In this document: positions 25,165-37,385 of the stretch, piece after piece | Layout of the letters: every line of letters begins with the position of its first letter | How positions within the stretch are numbered: the stretch's first letter is position 1 | NCBI RefSeq assembly: GCF_001039355.2 | Contig: NW_019774847.1 | Location: 236,599 to 300,598 of the forward strand | Length of the DNA stretch: 64,000 nt | Source: Lingula anatina | Taxonomy: Eukaryota; Brachiopoda; Lingulata; Lingulida; Lingulidae | Direction of reading: 5' to 3' | The notes under the pieces: generated by a model | Told to the model about the DNA's origin: nothing | Seen by the model: the letters and a program-made list of their open reading frames with translations, nothing else | Database searches by the model: none | Made by a program: the position numbers and the translations under genes

Positions 25165-28100
25165 CTGAGGAAAGTGCACTCCCATGAGCAGAGCAATTTG
25201 TGCACCTTTAGATGTTCCAATCACTCCAATACCACCTGGAGTCACACTTGGATGGTGACTCAGCCATTCTGCACCTTCCTGTGGACAGAATAATATAATT
25301 TCTGTCATTTTTTCTTTACACATTCATTAAATTATATGACAGAAAATATTTGTATTTTATGAAGCCAAATATAAATGAGAAGAGATACAATTGCTATATA
25401 TATAAGCAGTTGAAAAGAGTTGTTAATATTCAACAAGAGCACTACAGCACATGGTAATACATATATACCCAAATTTATTATAATGTAAAGAACCTTTGTA
25501 TGAAGTGTGCTTCAACATTGTTGTCAAACACCGTATGTGAAACATAATCATCATAAATATTGTGTAAACATGACAAACACCTTGGTTAGGCGCAATCTTG
25601 GCAATGAAGATACTTACATAAAATCCCTTATTGATAAGGAGGCTGCCTTGACAAGAAATTGTTAAGAGAATAAAGTTCAATTAATGGGTTCTATTTTGCA
25701 AAATTCCTGATTCAATATTATTCCTTATTTATGTTGAATGGTAACTATGTGTGAATCTCATCTAGTTTTGTACATAAAAAAGATGAAAATGTGCAAAGTG
25801 CATTTTCTGGTGCATTTTTTAGGTTTAAGGTCAAATTTTGATTCACAGAACATATGGCTTCTGGTAAAATAGATCAGTCTGTAGCCAACAATTTCAAAGG
25901 AGGGAGGGGGGGTAGTCTTTTTCCAAATAAAATGGGCACATTTTTATTGCAAAACAATAAGTGCTTTACTTAAATTTTTTCCAAAAAAAAAAAAAGAAAA
26001 TTAGAAAACAAAATCTGAGTTTTTAAATCATGATTAATGTACTGAAAAGTTTCAAATTACAGTCCTTGACAAGTGAAAAGAAAAAAGGGAAAAAAATTAA
26101 AATATACTCTTGCTATAATGAAAACTACACTGTAATATTACCAAAATATTATAAAATGTTGTCATAAGCAGGGTTTCCTTCAATTCTGTGAGCGTGGTGA
26201 ATTGTCTCTCTGCCTCTCACATGCCTCCCCACGTGTCATCCCTGCAGGGGCATACTATTTAAATCTCAGCTCAATTCAACTGGTCGAGGACGACACGTGG
26301 GGAGCCGTGTGAGAGGCAGAGAGACCATTTAAGGATTATGCAGTCTTCCTTTCATGTAGGTCCGCCATATTTAGGTCTCGGCCTTGCTAGACCTCAGCTT
26401 TTCTCGATGTGAATGCTCTCCATCAGCTGGACATGTGGCAGAACCAGCTGAAGGGAGGGGCCGTGGGTAAAACCATATATCACTGCCATGTGTACCCCAG
26501 TGTTCATGTTGGTGGTACAATGATATTTTAATACTGTGAAAATATCATTGTTGGAAACAACTACCAAGAATTGTTATAATATACTAGTACCTTGAAATAT
26601 GCCAAGTCCACGTCTAAAAAATCATCTGGTAAATCTTCATAGGCAAAGTATGCCAATGCTAACACAACAAATCCCCTTGATGCCAGCAGTGCAGCTCTGT
26701 GTTCTATCAAGCCACCTCCTGATCCAAACAGGTCCATCACACCTGGGAAAGTACCAGGGCCTAGCAGGATACAAATAAGAAAATAACAAAATGGCAACAC
26801 CTTCAGCTCTGTGGACAGACTCAGGTGAAGACAATATGTACAGAAACTACTGTGGCTTAAAAAACATAACAAATGAAGAAATAAATGTATTAAAAATTCA
26901 ACAAAGGCTGATTTTTAAGGACTATTTTTGTGACAAAAAATGAAAAACAATTCAAACTGAAACAATGTACCTTTTGGCACAAAGAGCATTCCGCGTAAAG
27001 CTCCTTCTCTAACTGGTATTCTTTCCACATTATCAGCCATATAAAGTCTTTCAACATTAGTCTCAGCTACTGGGACCTGAACATTGTTGTTGGGAGAGTA
27101 TGGGTCAATGTGCCCACTGAGCAATGATATTTGTACATTGTAGGGTGTTGTAACATTCTTCTTCATCAGTCTCAATCCATCTCGTTGACCAGGCTCTGGT
27201 ACCATACTCCAATATAATCCCATTGCATCTGTCCCTTGAAAAAAAAATAAAAGCAAATAAAAAAGAGTTAATTTAACTTTTCTGCTCAAATACCTTACAG
27301 TAGTTATAGGACAATGCTAACTAAAGGCAGTAAATCTCTCTGCTATTAAAATGTGTATACCTGTGTATGATCCACCAAGAGATGGCGATGTGGCAGTGTT
27401 CACTTCTCCATTACTGTTGGCAATAAAATTTGCATAAGCTCCAAACTTCATCCCCTTCTCCTCCAGGAATGACTTCGCTGTGACAGCAGCACCAGGCTTC
27501 AGACCTTCGATTTGAAGTTCAACCTAAATTGAACAAAATAAATAACAGCTAGTCAATTGGTAGACAGGTAAATGGTTGAATAGGGAGCTTTACCTGTATT
27601 CGTAGTAAACAATATCCATAAGAAAAAAAAAGGTCTGAACATTGATTGTTACAATGTTATTCTAAGGATCATGGGTCACAAGTTTCATCATCTGTTAAAA
27701 CTTGTTTATCTTTGTTGGTAGATCTTTTTTGAAGTTAGCTAGATGGTGATTGCTATCAGAGGAATGAAAATGGTTTCCTGTCAACAAATTTGTTCTAACA
27801 AGAACTCTTATAAATCTAAATCAAATTTTGTACCAAATGCTTTATTTAATCAGCCAGTTGTAGTTTTTAAACAATTACAGAATGGAAGGTAAATAACATA
27901 CTGAACAGGCTAGCATATACATGGCAAGTGACTACGTATAATACTTTAGTTCTGAGGAAGCCCAGGTATAGGTGACAGCCTAAATATCACAACTCATACA
28001 TGTACCATGGCGTTTGTACGGTACATTTGTGCCCAGTATATTAAATAATTTTCAGTCTTAATTTGGTCATCTGGTTTAAGTTTTGTACCATACAGTATGA

Positions 28101-28949
28101 TGTATCCCTGACACAATATAAATGAGGACACAGTAGGTACTTTTTTTTTGGGGGGGAGAGGGGGGTACAAATACCAGTATACATACCTTCTCGTCCATCA
28201 AAACCCTGCCAGGCACTGCATGAATCTTTGGCACATCCATCATGTGCTTGCATGATGATAAGAAAGCTTTGGGAGTTGCATTTGTGTACACACTGTTAAG
28301 CTGAATATGTCCTTTTCCTAAATATTGAAATGATCATCAATAATAAAACGATGCATTCTGATAGCATGTTATACTGGGTATTTGCCACCAATTCTGAAGG
28401 CATTATAAACTCAATCACCTCTTTACTAACAGCATGTCTTTCGTTTTGTTAGTCCATGTCCTAGAAGCACATGTTCCAAAGTTCCCTAAAAGCCAGGGCA
28501 GTTAATTATCATTAGCAAGATATTGCTAACAATTAAGGAGCGCATTCAAAACAGCAGACTAACAGATCTTCAGATCAAATGTGATGACCCACTAAAAAGC
28601 TTGCTGCTTAATAGATTCCCCGCGGGATTGTACAACAAGCATTCAAGTGAGTTGGTCATATTTCATTGGCAGATCTGTTAGTCCACTGTTGTGAATGCAT
28701 TCACATTTACTTATGGTATTGTGCAGGTCCGTTGGAAAGGAACAGGCCCACCTGAGAAAAGGCCCACCCTGAATAACAGGCCTGAGATGTGTCCTATGAT
28801 TTTTTTTATTACATTTTTTATCTAGCCCTGCTTTAACTTTACAATAACATTAAAGTACTTTACTATCTTTAATGGTCTTTAATCTCAAGGTTTAACGTTA
28901 ACATTTCCTTTTACTACTTACCGACCAAGCTACTAATTCTCCGGAGCAT
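25165..28949 (-). pseudogene. Acyl-CoA thioesterase / BAAT-like, copy C: exons 1-6 only, probable haplotype duplicate of copy B
   Basis: Exons in order: 28922-28949, 28187-28317, 27361-27523, 26971-27234, 26591-26760, 25165-25278. Exon 4 is 3 bases shorter than in the other copies (one Lys lost from the N-N-N-K-V run). Exons 7-10 are absent, since copy B's exon 1 follows directly to the left. An isolated transcript would keep the thioesterase N-domain and the G-T-S-K-G serine but lack the catalytic Asp, the catalytic His and the SRL signal. Introns and flanks match copy B almost base for base, apart from small indels and (TA)n length. Because a single N separates the two, this is best read as the second haplotype of copy B placed in tandem. 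A true recent partial duplication is the alternative. Confidence 0.75.
28537..28704. repeat. MITE-like element, GGAGCGCATTC termini, copy C intron 1
   Basis: Same element and position as 24334-24519, but lacking a short internal segment present there. It counts as the allelic or duplicated counterpart, not as an independent insertion. Confidence 0.6.
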
Positions 28950-29480
28950 ATCGTACCCCGACCGCTGTATACGCGGACTACCCCGACTCGTAAACCACAG
29001 TTCAAAGTCTACTTTTCCATAACCACGTAAGATAAACAACAAATTTTATACAGATAACACTCATTAACAGCTGTTCATTTCGACCAAAAAAATGGATTTT
29101 CCTCGGGTAAACAGCGATTTTCTGATACTTACCAATGGTAAATTAATCTGTTCCGACATTCAGTACTATAGTCAAAGGTTTTGTCTTATAAGTTCGGTTT
29201 ATTGTATTCAGAGCTTTTTACAAACTGGCAACCCTCTATCTCGCGATATCCAGTGAGATTTTGTGGTGACCTACAGTACTAAAATCGCGGGAACGCAGAG
29301 CTAGGTACACCCAGTACATACGCTCGACGTGGAACAGGGTCCAGAAGATACATCCCACAAAAACTAGGAAAAGAAGCCATATAGACACACTTAAATTGGA
29401 AAGCAGAGTTTCCGAAAGAAACTTTGATTATGTATACCTAAAGCGCAAAGAAAGAATATTTATTGTACAATCATTGGATC

Positions 29481-29582
29481 ATCCCAGCAGACAAACGACA
29501 TTGATTCACCGTTGAATCAACGTTAATTTTGGTGGATCAACGTTGAATCAACGTAGAATCAATGTCGTTTGCCTGCAGGGAT
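29481..29582. repeat. 102-bp near-palindromic MITE-like element
   Basis: The left end ATCCCAGCAGACAAACGACA and the inverse complement of the right end, ATCCCTGCAGGCAAACGACA, match at 18 of 20 positions, and the match continues through TTGATTC. Inside, the phrase TTGAATCAACGTT and its complement recur several times, so nearly the whole element can fold into a nested hairpin. No coding capacity. Confidence 0.75.
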
Positions 29583-30396
29583 GGACTTTACACACCAAAC
29601 TACATCAATATATCATATATAATTTACCATGACTGAATCACTACAAAATACATCGAAACATGGTATAAAAATTAACATTAAATGACCTGGAACATACATT
29701 ACCATACGTTTCCATACATTATCAATATAGGGCTCTTTGCGTAACATAAAGACATATGGTAAAAATGAAAATTGAATTTAAATTGAGACAGTCATGGATT
29801 TTTGTTCTATACACGTTTTAAAAAATTGAATACAACTTTGAATTCATTCAATTTTATTTTTGGACACTTCAACAAGAAATGCACCTCTTCCTTTATTTCA
29901 TATAGTACTCGACCTTAACTACATAACTAATCACTAAATAATACCTTCATAAAGGGGCAAAAAGACAAAAAAAATTGATATCAAAACTTTCTCTCATTCA
30001 AATTTGCACATTTTGCTGAAAAGTCCATTTTAATGGTATATTGAGTATGTGTCAAATGTGAAAACATAGGGTAGAGCACTGATGTTGATGACATACATGT
30101 TCACGCAGTTGTTTCTGTAAGTACATGTATGTAGGCTCGAGAAAACTCTTATGATTTTAAAATGCCAGGTTTAGCCTAACTTGCCAATGAACGATGTTAA
30201 CGTCCCGTAAAGCAGCATGACTAGATAAGTGTCACCAGTTTAAGTCATCAAAACTCTCAGATAATGTTTCGTATTTCAATTGGTAAATTATCTTTTTTGG
30301 TCCCTTTTGAACATAAAACGGACATTTAATTTAACAGTTATCAAAAGAGCAAACCGCCTGTGGGATACCAATTTTGGCAAGACAAATGGTATTAGT

Positions 30397-30660
30397 CATG
30401 GAGCGCATTTCGAACAGATTATCCACAGACTAACTGGTCTGCCCACTAAATAAATGAAGCTGCTTAATTCCTTGACAGTCTCCCTGGCTCCATATGCACC
30501 ATTAAACAGATTAAATCTTGCCCCGCGGTATAATTATAAGACCCTTGCAGGGAAGACGTGGGTGGAGGTGGGGAGACCATCAGGCGCTTTAAGTGGGTCG
30601 GCCATATTTGATCCGCGGTTCTGCTAGTCCGAGGATCATCTGTTCTGAATGCATTCATGG
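30397..30660. repeat. MITE-like element, about 264 bp, GGAGCGCATT family
   Basis: The left end catggagcgcatttcgaaca, then gattatccacagactaac, pairs with the inverse complement of the right end, ccatgaatgcattcagaaca, then gatgatcctcggactagc. It is related to 24334-24519 through both ends and to 21960-22210 through the right end (gccatattt). Confidence 0.65.
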
Positions 30661-31063
30661 TCAGTCTTCTCATTTTTGAAACTCTTTTGTATTTGTTTTG
30701 GACTTTCTTCATGTTACATTACGAGTGACTGGGTAGCGAATTGAAAACAAGTTGGTTGAAATGTACCCTGAGTGTCAGAGCAACGTAAAAGCTAGCTTGT
30801 TAAATATATACCTTGTGATGGAGTCGCTTTTACTAGTTTGTTGATATGGGTTATATAAGAAATCAAGATCGAGCTGGCAATACCAGAATCTAGAACCTAG
30901 GGTATTCATGGGAACTGACAATAAAAAACTTTGAAATATTATAAATAATATTTATTTATTAAAATAAAAAATAAAATGTCTTTTCTATGGCAGTGATAAA
31001 AATACCCATTAAAATCGTTGTTGCTAAAGTTCTTTAGGACAGAAAGAACATTAGGGAGTATAC

Positions 31064-31303
31064 CCATAAACCCATGTTACTAGTTGGATCAATCTAACTC
31101 TGCAGGGATTCTGGCTAAATTGCATTCAGTGTAAGGGGCTTAAATGTCTGGCATGTCTACTGCTAGGGGGTAATTAATGATGTTCAGTTACCCACTAGTT
31201 ACTCAAGGGGGTTTACCAGACAATTAAGCTGATTACACTGAGAGCACTTTAGCAACAAGCCCTGCAGAGTTAGATCAGTCCAGCTAGTAAGATGGATTTA
31301 TGG
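31064..31303. repeat. 240-bp MITE-like element with about 44-bp terminal inverted repeats
   Basis: The left end CCATAAACCCATGTTACTAG, then TTGGATCAATCTAACTCTGC, pairs with the inverse complement of the right end, CCATAAATCCATCTTACTAG, then CTGGACTGATCTAACTCTGC. About five mismatches occur over 44 bases. The interior (gcttaaatgtctgg, ctactgctagg, gtaattaatgatg) is shared with 19405-19740. Non-coding. Confidence 0.75.
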
Positions 31304-32349
31304 CAACTTTATGTAAACAGTTCTCAGTCATACTTGAATTTGAAGATTACCAGCAGCATTTGGTGCGAGGTGCTGTAACTCACATCTCCCTTTTTAAACT
31401 TTTCTACCAAAAATGCCCTGTGCTGAGACATACAGGGTATTTAGCACTATATAACCACGTATGATCATATTTTCTTTCTTTGATAATTACCTAATAGGAT
31501 TCTTGTTTTTTACCAGATTCTGTGTGCTAAAAATGTGACCAGCACAGATATCTACCATATCTCAAATAGCTAGCAGAAATCCATTGCAATTTTGGCAGAT
31601 TCTTCGTCATAATGATTCATTGGCTGTTCTTTATAAAACATGTCAGGTCAATGCATTAAAATATAGAAGACAAGGTAAAACTAATAAGTCGGGTACTTTA
31701 AGGGTTAACAACCCCTAATATGAGATGCAAATATCCCCCCCCCCCCCCCCAAAAAAAAAAAAAAAACATTGTAAACTACACACAGAAATATAATAAATTC
31801 CATTTTACCACCAAAACAGTGGTTATTGGCTATTGTGACATTTGTGCTTGCCATTGGACCACCTGGACCCTCATAGATCCAATAAATGGCTACCATCCAT
31901 AATAATCTCTTAAGAGATTATTACAAAAATACATCATAAAACAGTTAACTACCTTTGAATGTTGGAACTGATTCATTAACCATTGGTAAGTATGCAAATA
32001 TTGTAGTTAACCCCCAACAATCTGCTGTATGGCATTTTTCCCGCCAAAATGAATTGTTATCTCTTGAAATGAACTATATGTGACTTGAAAAAGTGACCTG
32101 AACAGAAAATGCTGTGAATTTCTCTGACCTAATTTTAGAAAATGCAGGGACTCAATTAAATAATCCAATTTCTTATCAATACTTTATTTGCAATTTTTAT
32201 TCCCAGTATCTGTGTCCAATTACTGCAATTTTTCATTTCTCTGGTTTAATGCTGGGTTAATGTCTGAATACTGCTAATCATTTTCTATGAAACTTTCTCA
32301 GACATGTCTGATCAAATCTTGATGAAACTTTTTAATTGGGATTTACGTG

Positions 32350-35300
32350 TCATAATCTAGAGGGCAAAGGGGCAGACAAATGTTTCCTGAAGAATTCCAA
32401 TGTTCTCTTCCAGTGATGGACCTCAGCTTTTATATGTGCCTGAGCATCTCCTCCCCATGCCATATTAGTTCCTGGAACCAGGAGAAAAGTAAATATATTC
32501 AAGAGGAAAAATACAAATCTCTATGGATTTGTTATTATAACATTAAAAAAATTTGAAACTACAAAATTAAGAAGTCATGTTTGTACACTGTATAATTTTT
32601 TTCCAAAAATCGGTTAGCCATAAGTCAAACAAGCTCAAACTTTGTTTAACAGAAACTTAAATATCATGCCAATAATTTGGTTCCTATACCTTTAACTTTA
32701 TGAACTATTATTAACTTTGCATACCAAATAATTTGTGGTAAGATCCTTTACAATGAGGTGCATAGGGAGGTTCAATGAGATGTCCTGCCCCATCATATAC
32801 ATGGATCTCATAGTCTTTGTGTCCATAAGACTGTAACCTGTCTGAAATCATTTTTGCACTCTGGGTAACATCGAATGTTGGATCTTCTTTGCCAAAAAAT
32901 AACAACAAAGGGGCCTCAACTTTTTCCACCTCAAAAGAAAAAAAAAGGAAATTTCACTTTTTGTTATACTAATAACCCTTCAACTGTGCAAGCTTAATAA
33001 CATTTGCTTGTGCATATTAGTAACACAACTAACATACTGCATTATTCAGCAATTTTTGGATTTAATATGGACAGACACACGGTACTGTTGAAACAAATTC
33101 ATAATGATCAAAACACAAACATATCCCTGAATGCTTTCTTCTGAATCCAAAGTCAGCTGAGCTACAAATGGTTACTTTTTTAAAACAAAGCACATATTCT
33201 TGAGTAAAAGTAATTATTTGGACACATGAACTAGTAATATTCAGAGTAAATTATCAATTATATAGTTGGCATGTGCTGTATGGTTACGCATACAACAGTT
33301 GAATACAATAACAGTTTTAATCATATATAATCATATATAATAAACCATTTGTACATGTCGCTCAGCTGACTTTGGATTCAGAAGAATCAAGAATCATTAC
33401 CTTGAAAAACACATCTTCATTTATGCCTTCCTGATAACATTCTTTGATGGAAATGCCATGTTCTTTCATAATTATTCTGGAAGTATCTCGGCTGAAATAA
33501 TGGATTCAACATTTTATCTTTTTTATTTTTTAATGACTAATATCATAATTTTTTGAAAGAAAAAGACATGCAAACTTCAGTCAAATAAATAAAGAATGTC
33601 AATAAAGTTAGCTGTCACCATACATGTCACATGGAAAGCAGAGTGGATTATTAAGAATGTTGCTCAATGTAGTCAACAGTCATCAATAAAATGCCAATGT
33701 ATGACTGCTGGGCATACAATGTCAAACTTTCAGAATTTTAAAACATACACATGAACATCAGAAATGAGATTTGCATAAGTCATCAACATAACTTTAGAAA
33801 AAAGACTTTATTCAAAAAACATTTAAATTTATATCAGACAGTTTTTATCTTATGATTGTTAGAACTAATTTGGATAATCAAAATATGAAACAAAGGTTTT
33901 GTTTACCTTTATCCAGGGAGAGATGCAATGGGATTTTAAACGTAAAGTTACTAATTGTTATGTTTACTTATATATTTACTTACTGTACTGCTGGTAAGAT
34001 TGCATCCCCAAACTTCAAATGAAAAGTAGTAAGGTATGCTGGTCCACTGACATTTACCACTGCTTTTACCTGAAATCATGCAGATGTGAGTTGATGAGAT
34101 TAGAACCTGTAGATTCTCTCTCTCTCTCTCTCTTTTAAATAGTCCTTCTCAGACTACAACTTTGAGTGATAATAAAGTTGTTTATTTTAATCATTGACAG
34201 ACAATGTATATCAAGAAAGGGGACTTTATTCTCCCCCACCCTAAACTCCATAACTAATAGTACTGTGTATTACTAGTAATACATACCTGAGGAAAATGTA
34301 TGCCCATAAGCAGAGCAATTTCTGCACCTTTAGATGTTCCAATCACTCCAATACCACCTGGAGTCACACTTGGATGGTGACTCAGCCATTCTGCAGCTTC
34401 CTATGAACAGGCCAAGTAGACTAGTTAAAACACAATTATTATAATAAATGTTTTACATTTTAAATAAAAATTAAATCATTTGCAGTCAGTGAAAGGAGAA
34501 AAGTAGATATCTATAACAAATACTGGCAGTGTAAGCCCTTGTTGTAAGATGTACGGTGTACCTCAAAATATGTCAAGTCTATATCCATAAGAGTCTCTGG
34601 TAAGTCTTCATAGGCAAAGTATGCCAATGCTAACACAACAAATCCCCTTGATGCCAGCAATGCAGCCCTGTGTTCTATCAAGCCACCTGAAGTTCCAAAC
34701 AGGTCAATCACACCTGGATAAGGCCCTGGGTCTGATAAAATATAATAAAGAAGATCTAATAACGATAACAAAAAGCTGGTTTGTTCAATTCTAGCAAAGG
34801 CTATGTACATATTTTTCCTTAATCATATACAAAATATAAAATCAATCAATCAATAATAAATATTAATAGCTTTTGCTATAAAGAGTGCTCCATGGAGGAA
34901 CAAAAAGTTAATAAATGTGGTTTAACAAAGCCTGAATATAAATAGATCTACTTTGACAGAAGCTAAGAACATGTTTAAAATAGTACCTTTTGGAACAAAA
35001 AGTGCTCCACGTAAAGCTCCTTCTCTAACTGGTATTCTTTCCACATTATCAGCCATATAAAGTCTTTCAATATTAGTCTCAGCTACTGGGACCTTAACTT
35101 TACCGCTGTTTGGAGAGTATGGGTCAATGTGCCCACTGAGCAATGATATATGTACATTGTAGGGTGTTGTAACATCCTTCTTCATCAATCTCAGTCCATC
35201 TCGCTGACCAGGCTCTGGTATCATACTCCAATATAATCCCATTGCATTTGTCCCTGGATTTGAGCAAATTAAAACATTATTTCCATATTTTGTTTTTCCA

Positions 35301-36186
35301 AATTTTTTATGACAATCATATAATACTTTAATTCCAAAAAATTGTCTGAAATTTATATAGTTGTGTACTAGTAAATAAATATATTGGTGTCTTTCTTTTT
35401 TCCAAAGATGATATGCCATTCTTCTTAGACAAAATTTTGGTTTATTTGCATCAATAACTACAACATTCATACTATTCAGGAAGAATAAAATGGAGTATTT
35501 CTTGCTTTTGAGTATTTCTTGATTTCAATGAACAGTATTTCAACCACAAAAATGAGTTTTTTTGTAAGGAAATGTTCAATTAACATAGCAAAGCACCAAG
35601 ACTATAGCTCTACATATATAATGCTCTATCACTTTAGTTCGATTTTCATGTGCCAGGGGCGGATTTAGGGTGTCTTCTGGGTCTACCGGAAGACGGTCAG
35701 ATTTTCAAGTTTACATTGACGGGTATCTAATTATTTCTGTCGGAAGACTGTCAGAAAATAACTCTGGATCCGCCCCTGTGTGCTGCACATGAAGCTGGCT
35801 GTAAAGCTCTATTAGTGGCCTATTAAGGAGCAATTTTAATATGACAATGATAAGACAATAAATCCTGCTACCTGCCTAAATAAAAAAAGCTATTATACCT
35901 TTATATGATCCACCAAGAGATGGCAATGTGGCAGTGTTCACTTCTCCTTTACTGTTGGCAATAAAATGTGCATAAGCTCCAAACTTCATCCCCTTCTCCT
36001 CCAAGAATGACTTCACTGTAACAGCAGCTCCAGATTTCAGACCTTTGATTTGAAGTTCAACCTAGATGGGAAGCAAAATCAAATGGTTTAACATACAAAT
36101 AAACAAAATAATAATAATACTAATAATTAATAACAAAATACAAAAGTAACATATTTTAGAAAACAATACAAAAGTAAAACAAAACA

Positions 36187-36233
<47 letters not shown>

Positions 36234-37385
36234 TATTATTATTATTATTTTTTTTTATTTATTTTTTTTTTTTGCACAAGACTTTAATTGGGCTTATTTT
36301 GAAAGTATTTTATTTCCAGGCTTTTACAACCTGTTGCAATCCTATTTGCATAGACAATGATCTGAAAAAACAAGACATGCCATCTAAAGATAGTAACTAG
36401 TTTGAGTCTTCTAGGGCTTGAACCAGGTTTTCCCAATCACAAACACTTTTATTACACATACCTTCTTATCCATCATTACCCTGCCAGGCACCACATGAAT
36501 CTTTGGCACATTCGTTGTGTGCTTGCATGATGATACAAAAGCTTTGGGAGTTGCATTTGTGCAAAAACTGTATAGTTGAATATGTTGTTTTCCTGGATAT
36601 TGAAAAGTATCAAGATTAGGGAAATAAAATTATTAGCAAACAGTGAATAACAAAAATTTCACTTGGTAGAAGCAGGAGAAGGAAATGCCCTAAAAATATT
36701 CACCATGGCTTGATCTCTGAAATGTCGAGATTGAATCCTAATTATACGAAATGAAATATAGCAATTCAGGGAAAGTGTATGTGGGCTAAATGTATGTGGA
36801 AAACTTGGGAAAAAAACATGATCTGGTTTATTCTAAAGGTAATCACCAAGAGGCAGTTATCTTCCTATATTGGATATTACTCGGAAAAAAACTGACTCGT
36901 CTCGCCTCTGCATGCATGCACTTGGAATCTGGCGTTTCATACAAATGTTATTGCATATCACAAATTTAAATGGACTGGCCAGTCAGGTCTTCTTTTTCAT
37001 GCAGGCCTTTAAACATTTTAAAACCAGCGCAATCAATAATTAACGTGAGAGCCAAAGGCCAAATCAAGCATAATTCTGATGTAAATAGAGGGAACAGAGG
37101 AAAGGGGAGCCGAGGGGCAGGGGATTCTAATCCATACATGCTCTTGGACTTGTCTAACTTGCTGTTGCTGGCTGTGATGTAGAGTAGACAAATTATTTTG
37201 CCTCGTTGTAAGTTTGTTTATTCAACCAACCAGTCTGCTGAATGTTTTACAAATAACGTTAACATAAGTCATAACGTACTGGTCCATCGAATCAGTTTGT
37301 ACCGGTACTCGTATTACCAGTAAGATTATATGGACTTTCCCGTGTAATATCACTTACCGAACACACTGATGATTTTCTGGATCAT
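32350..37385 (-). CDS. Acyl-CoA thioesterase / BAAT-like, copy D (10 exons, intact, most divergent)
   Basis: Exons in order: 37358-37385, 36462-36592, 35899-36061, 34987-35253, 34562-34731, 34287-34400, 33984-34069, 33401-33491, 32725-32929, 32350-32471. They read in frame to 458 residues; exon 7 is one codon shorter. Start [10 protein letters not shown], end SRL (peroxisomal signal). Triad: Ser in [10 protein letters not shown], Asp in [10 protein letters not shown] and His in [11 protein letters not shown]. Other copies have G-E-D-D, so only the second Asp, the one spaced 34 residues before His, is invariant, which supports it as catalytic. Exons 7 and 8 (for example [19 protein letters not shown]) differ strongly from copies A and B, probably changing the lid or substrate pocket. 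Intron 3 holds a MITE-like element. Confidence 0.91.
35654..35778 (+). repeat. 125-bp MITE-like element with CAGGGGCGGAT termini, copy D intron 3
   Basis: Ends CAGGGGCGGATTTAG and, as inverse complement, CAGGGGCGGATCCAG. The interior carries cttctgggtctaccggaaga and a repeated cggaaga(c)tgtcag phrase. A second copy in opposite orientation lies at 41083-41250 in EXOC5. Confidence 0.75.
36190..36260 (+). repeat. (AAT)n then (ATT)n, self-complementary, plus poly-T
   Basis: About 14 AAT units pass into about six ATT units, so the tract can form a hairpin, and then into a T-run. It lies in intron 2 of copy D. Confidence 0.85.

Larger units (their letters stand above)
29100..32349. other. Spacer between copies C and D, rich in small inverted-repeat elements
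   Basis: No coding gene recognised. Immediately right of 28949 lies the probable promoter of copy B/C. Three separate inverted-repeat elements (29481-29582, 30397-30660, 31064-31303) lie here, with a poly-C/poly-A tract at 31734-31766 and the 3' untranslated end of copy D at 32200-32349. Confidence 0.55.
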
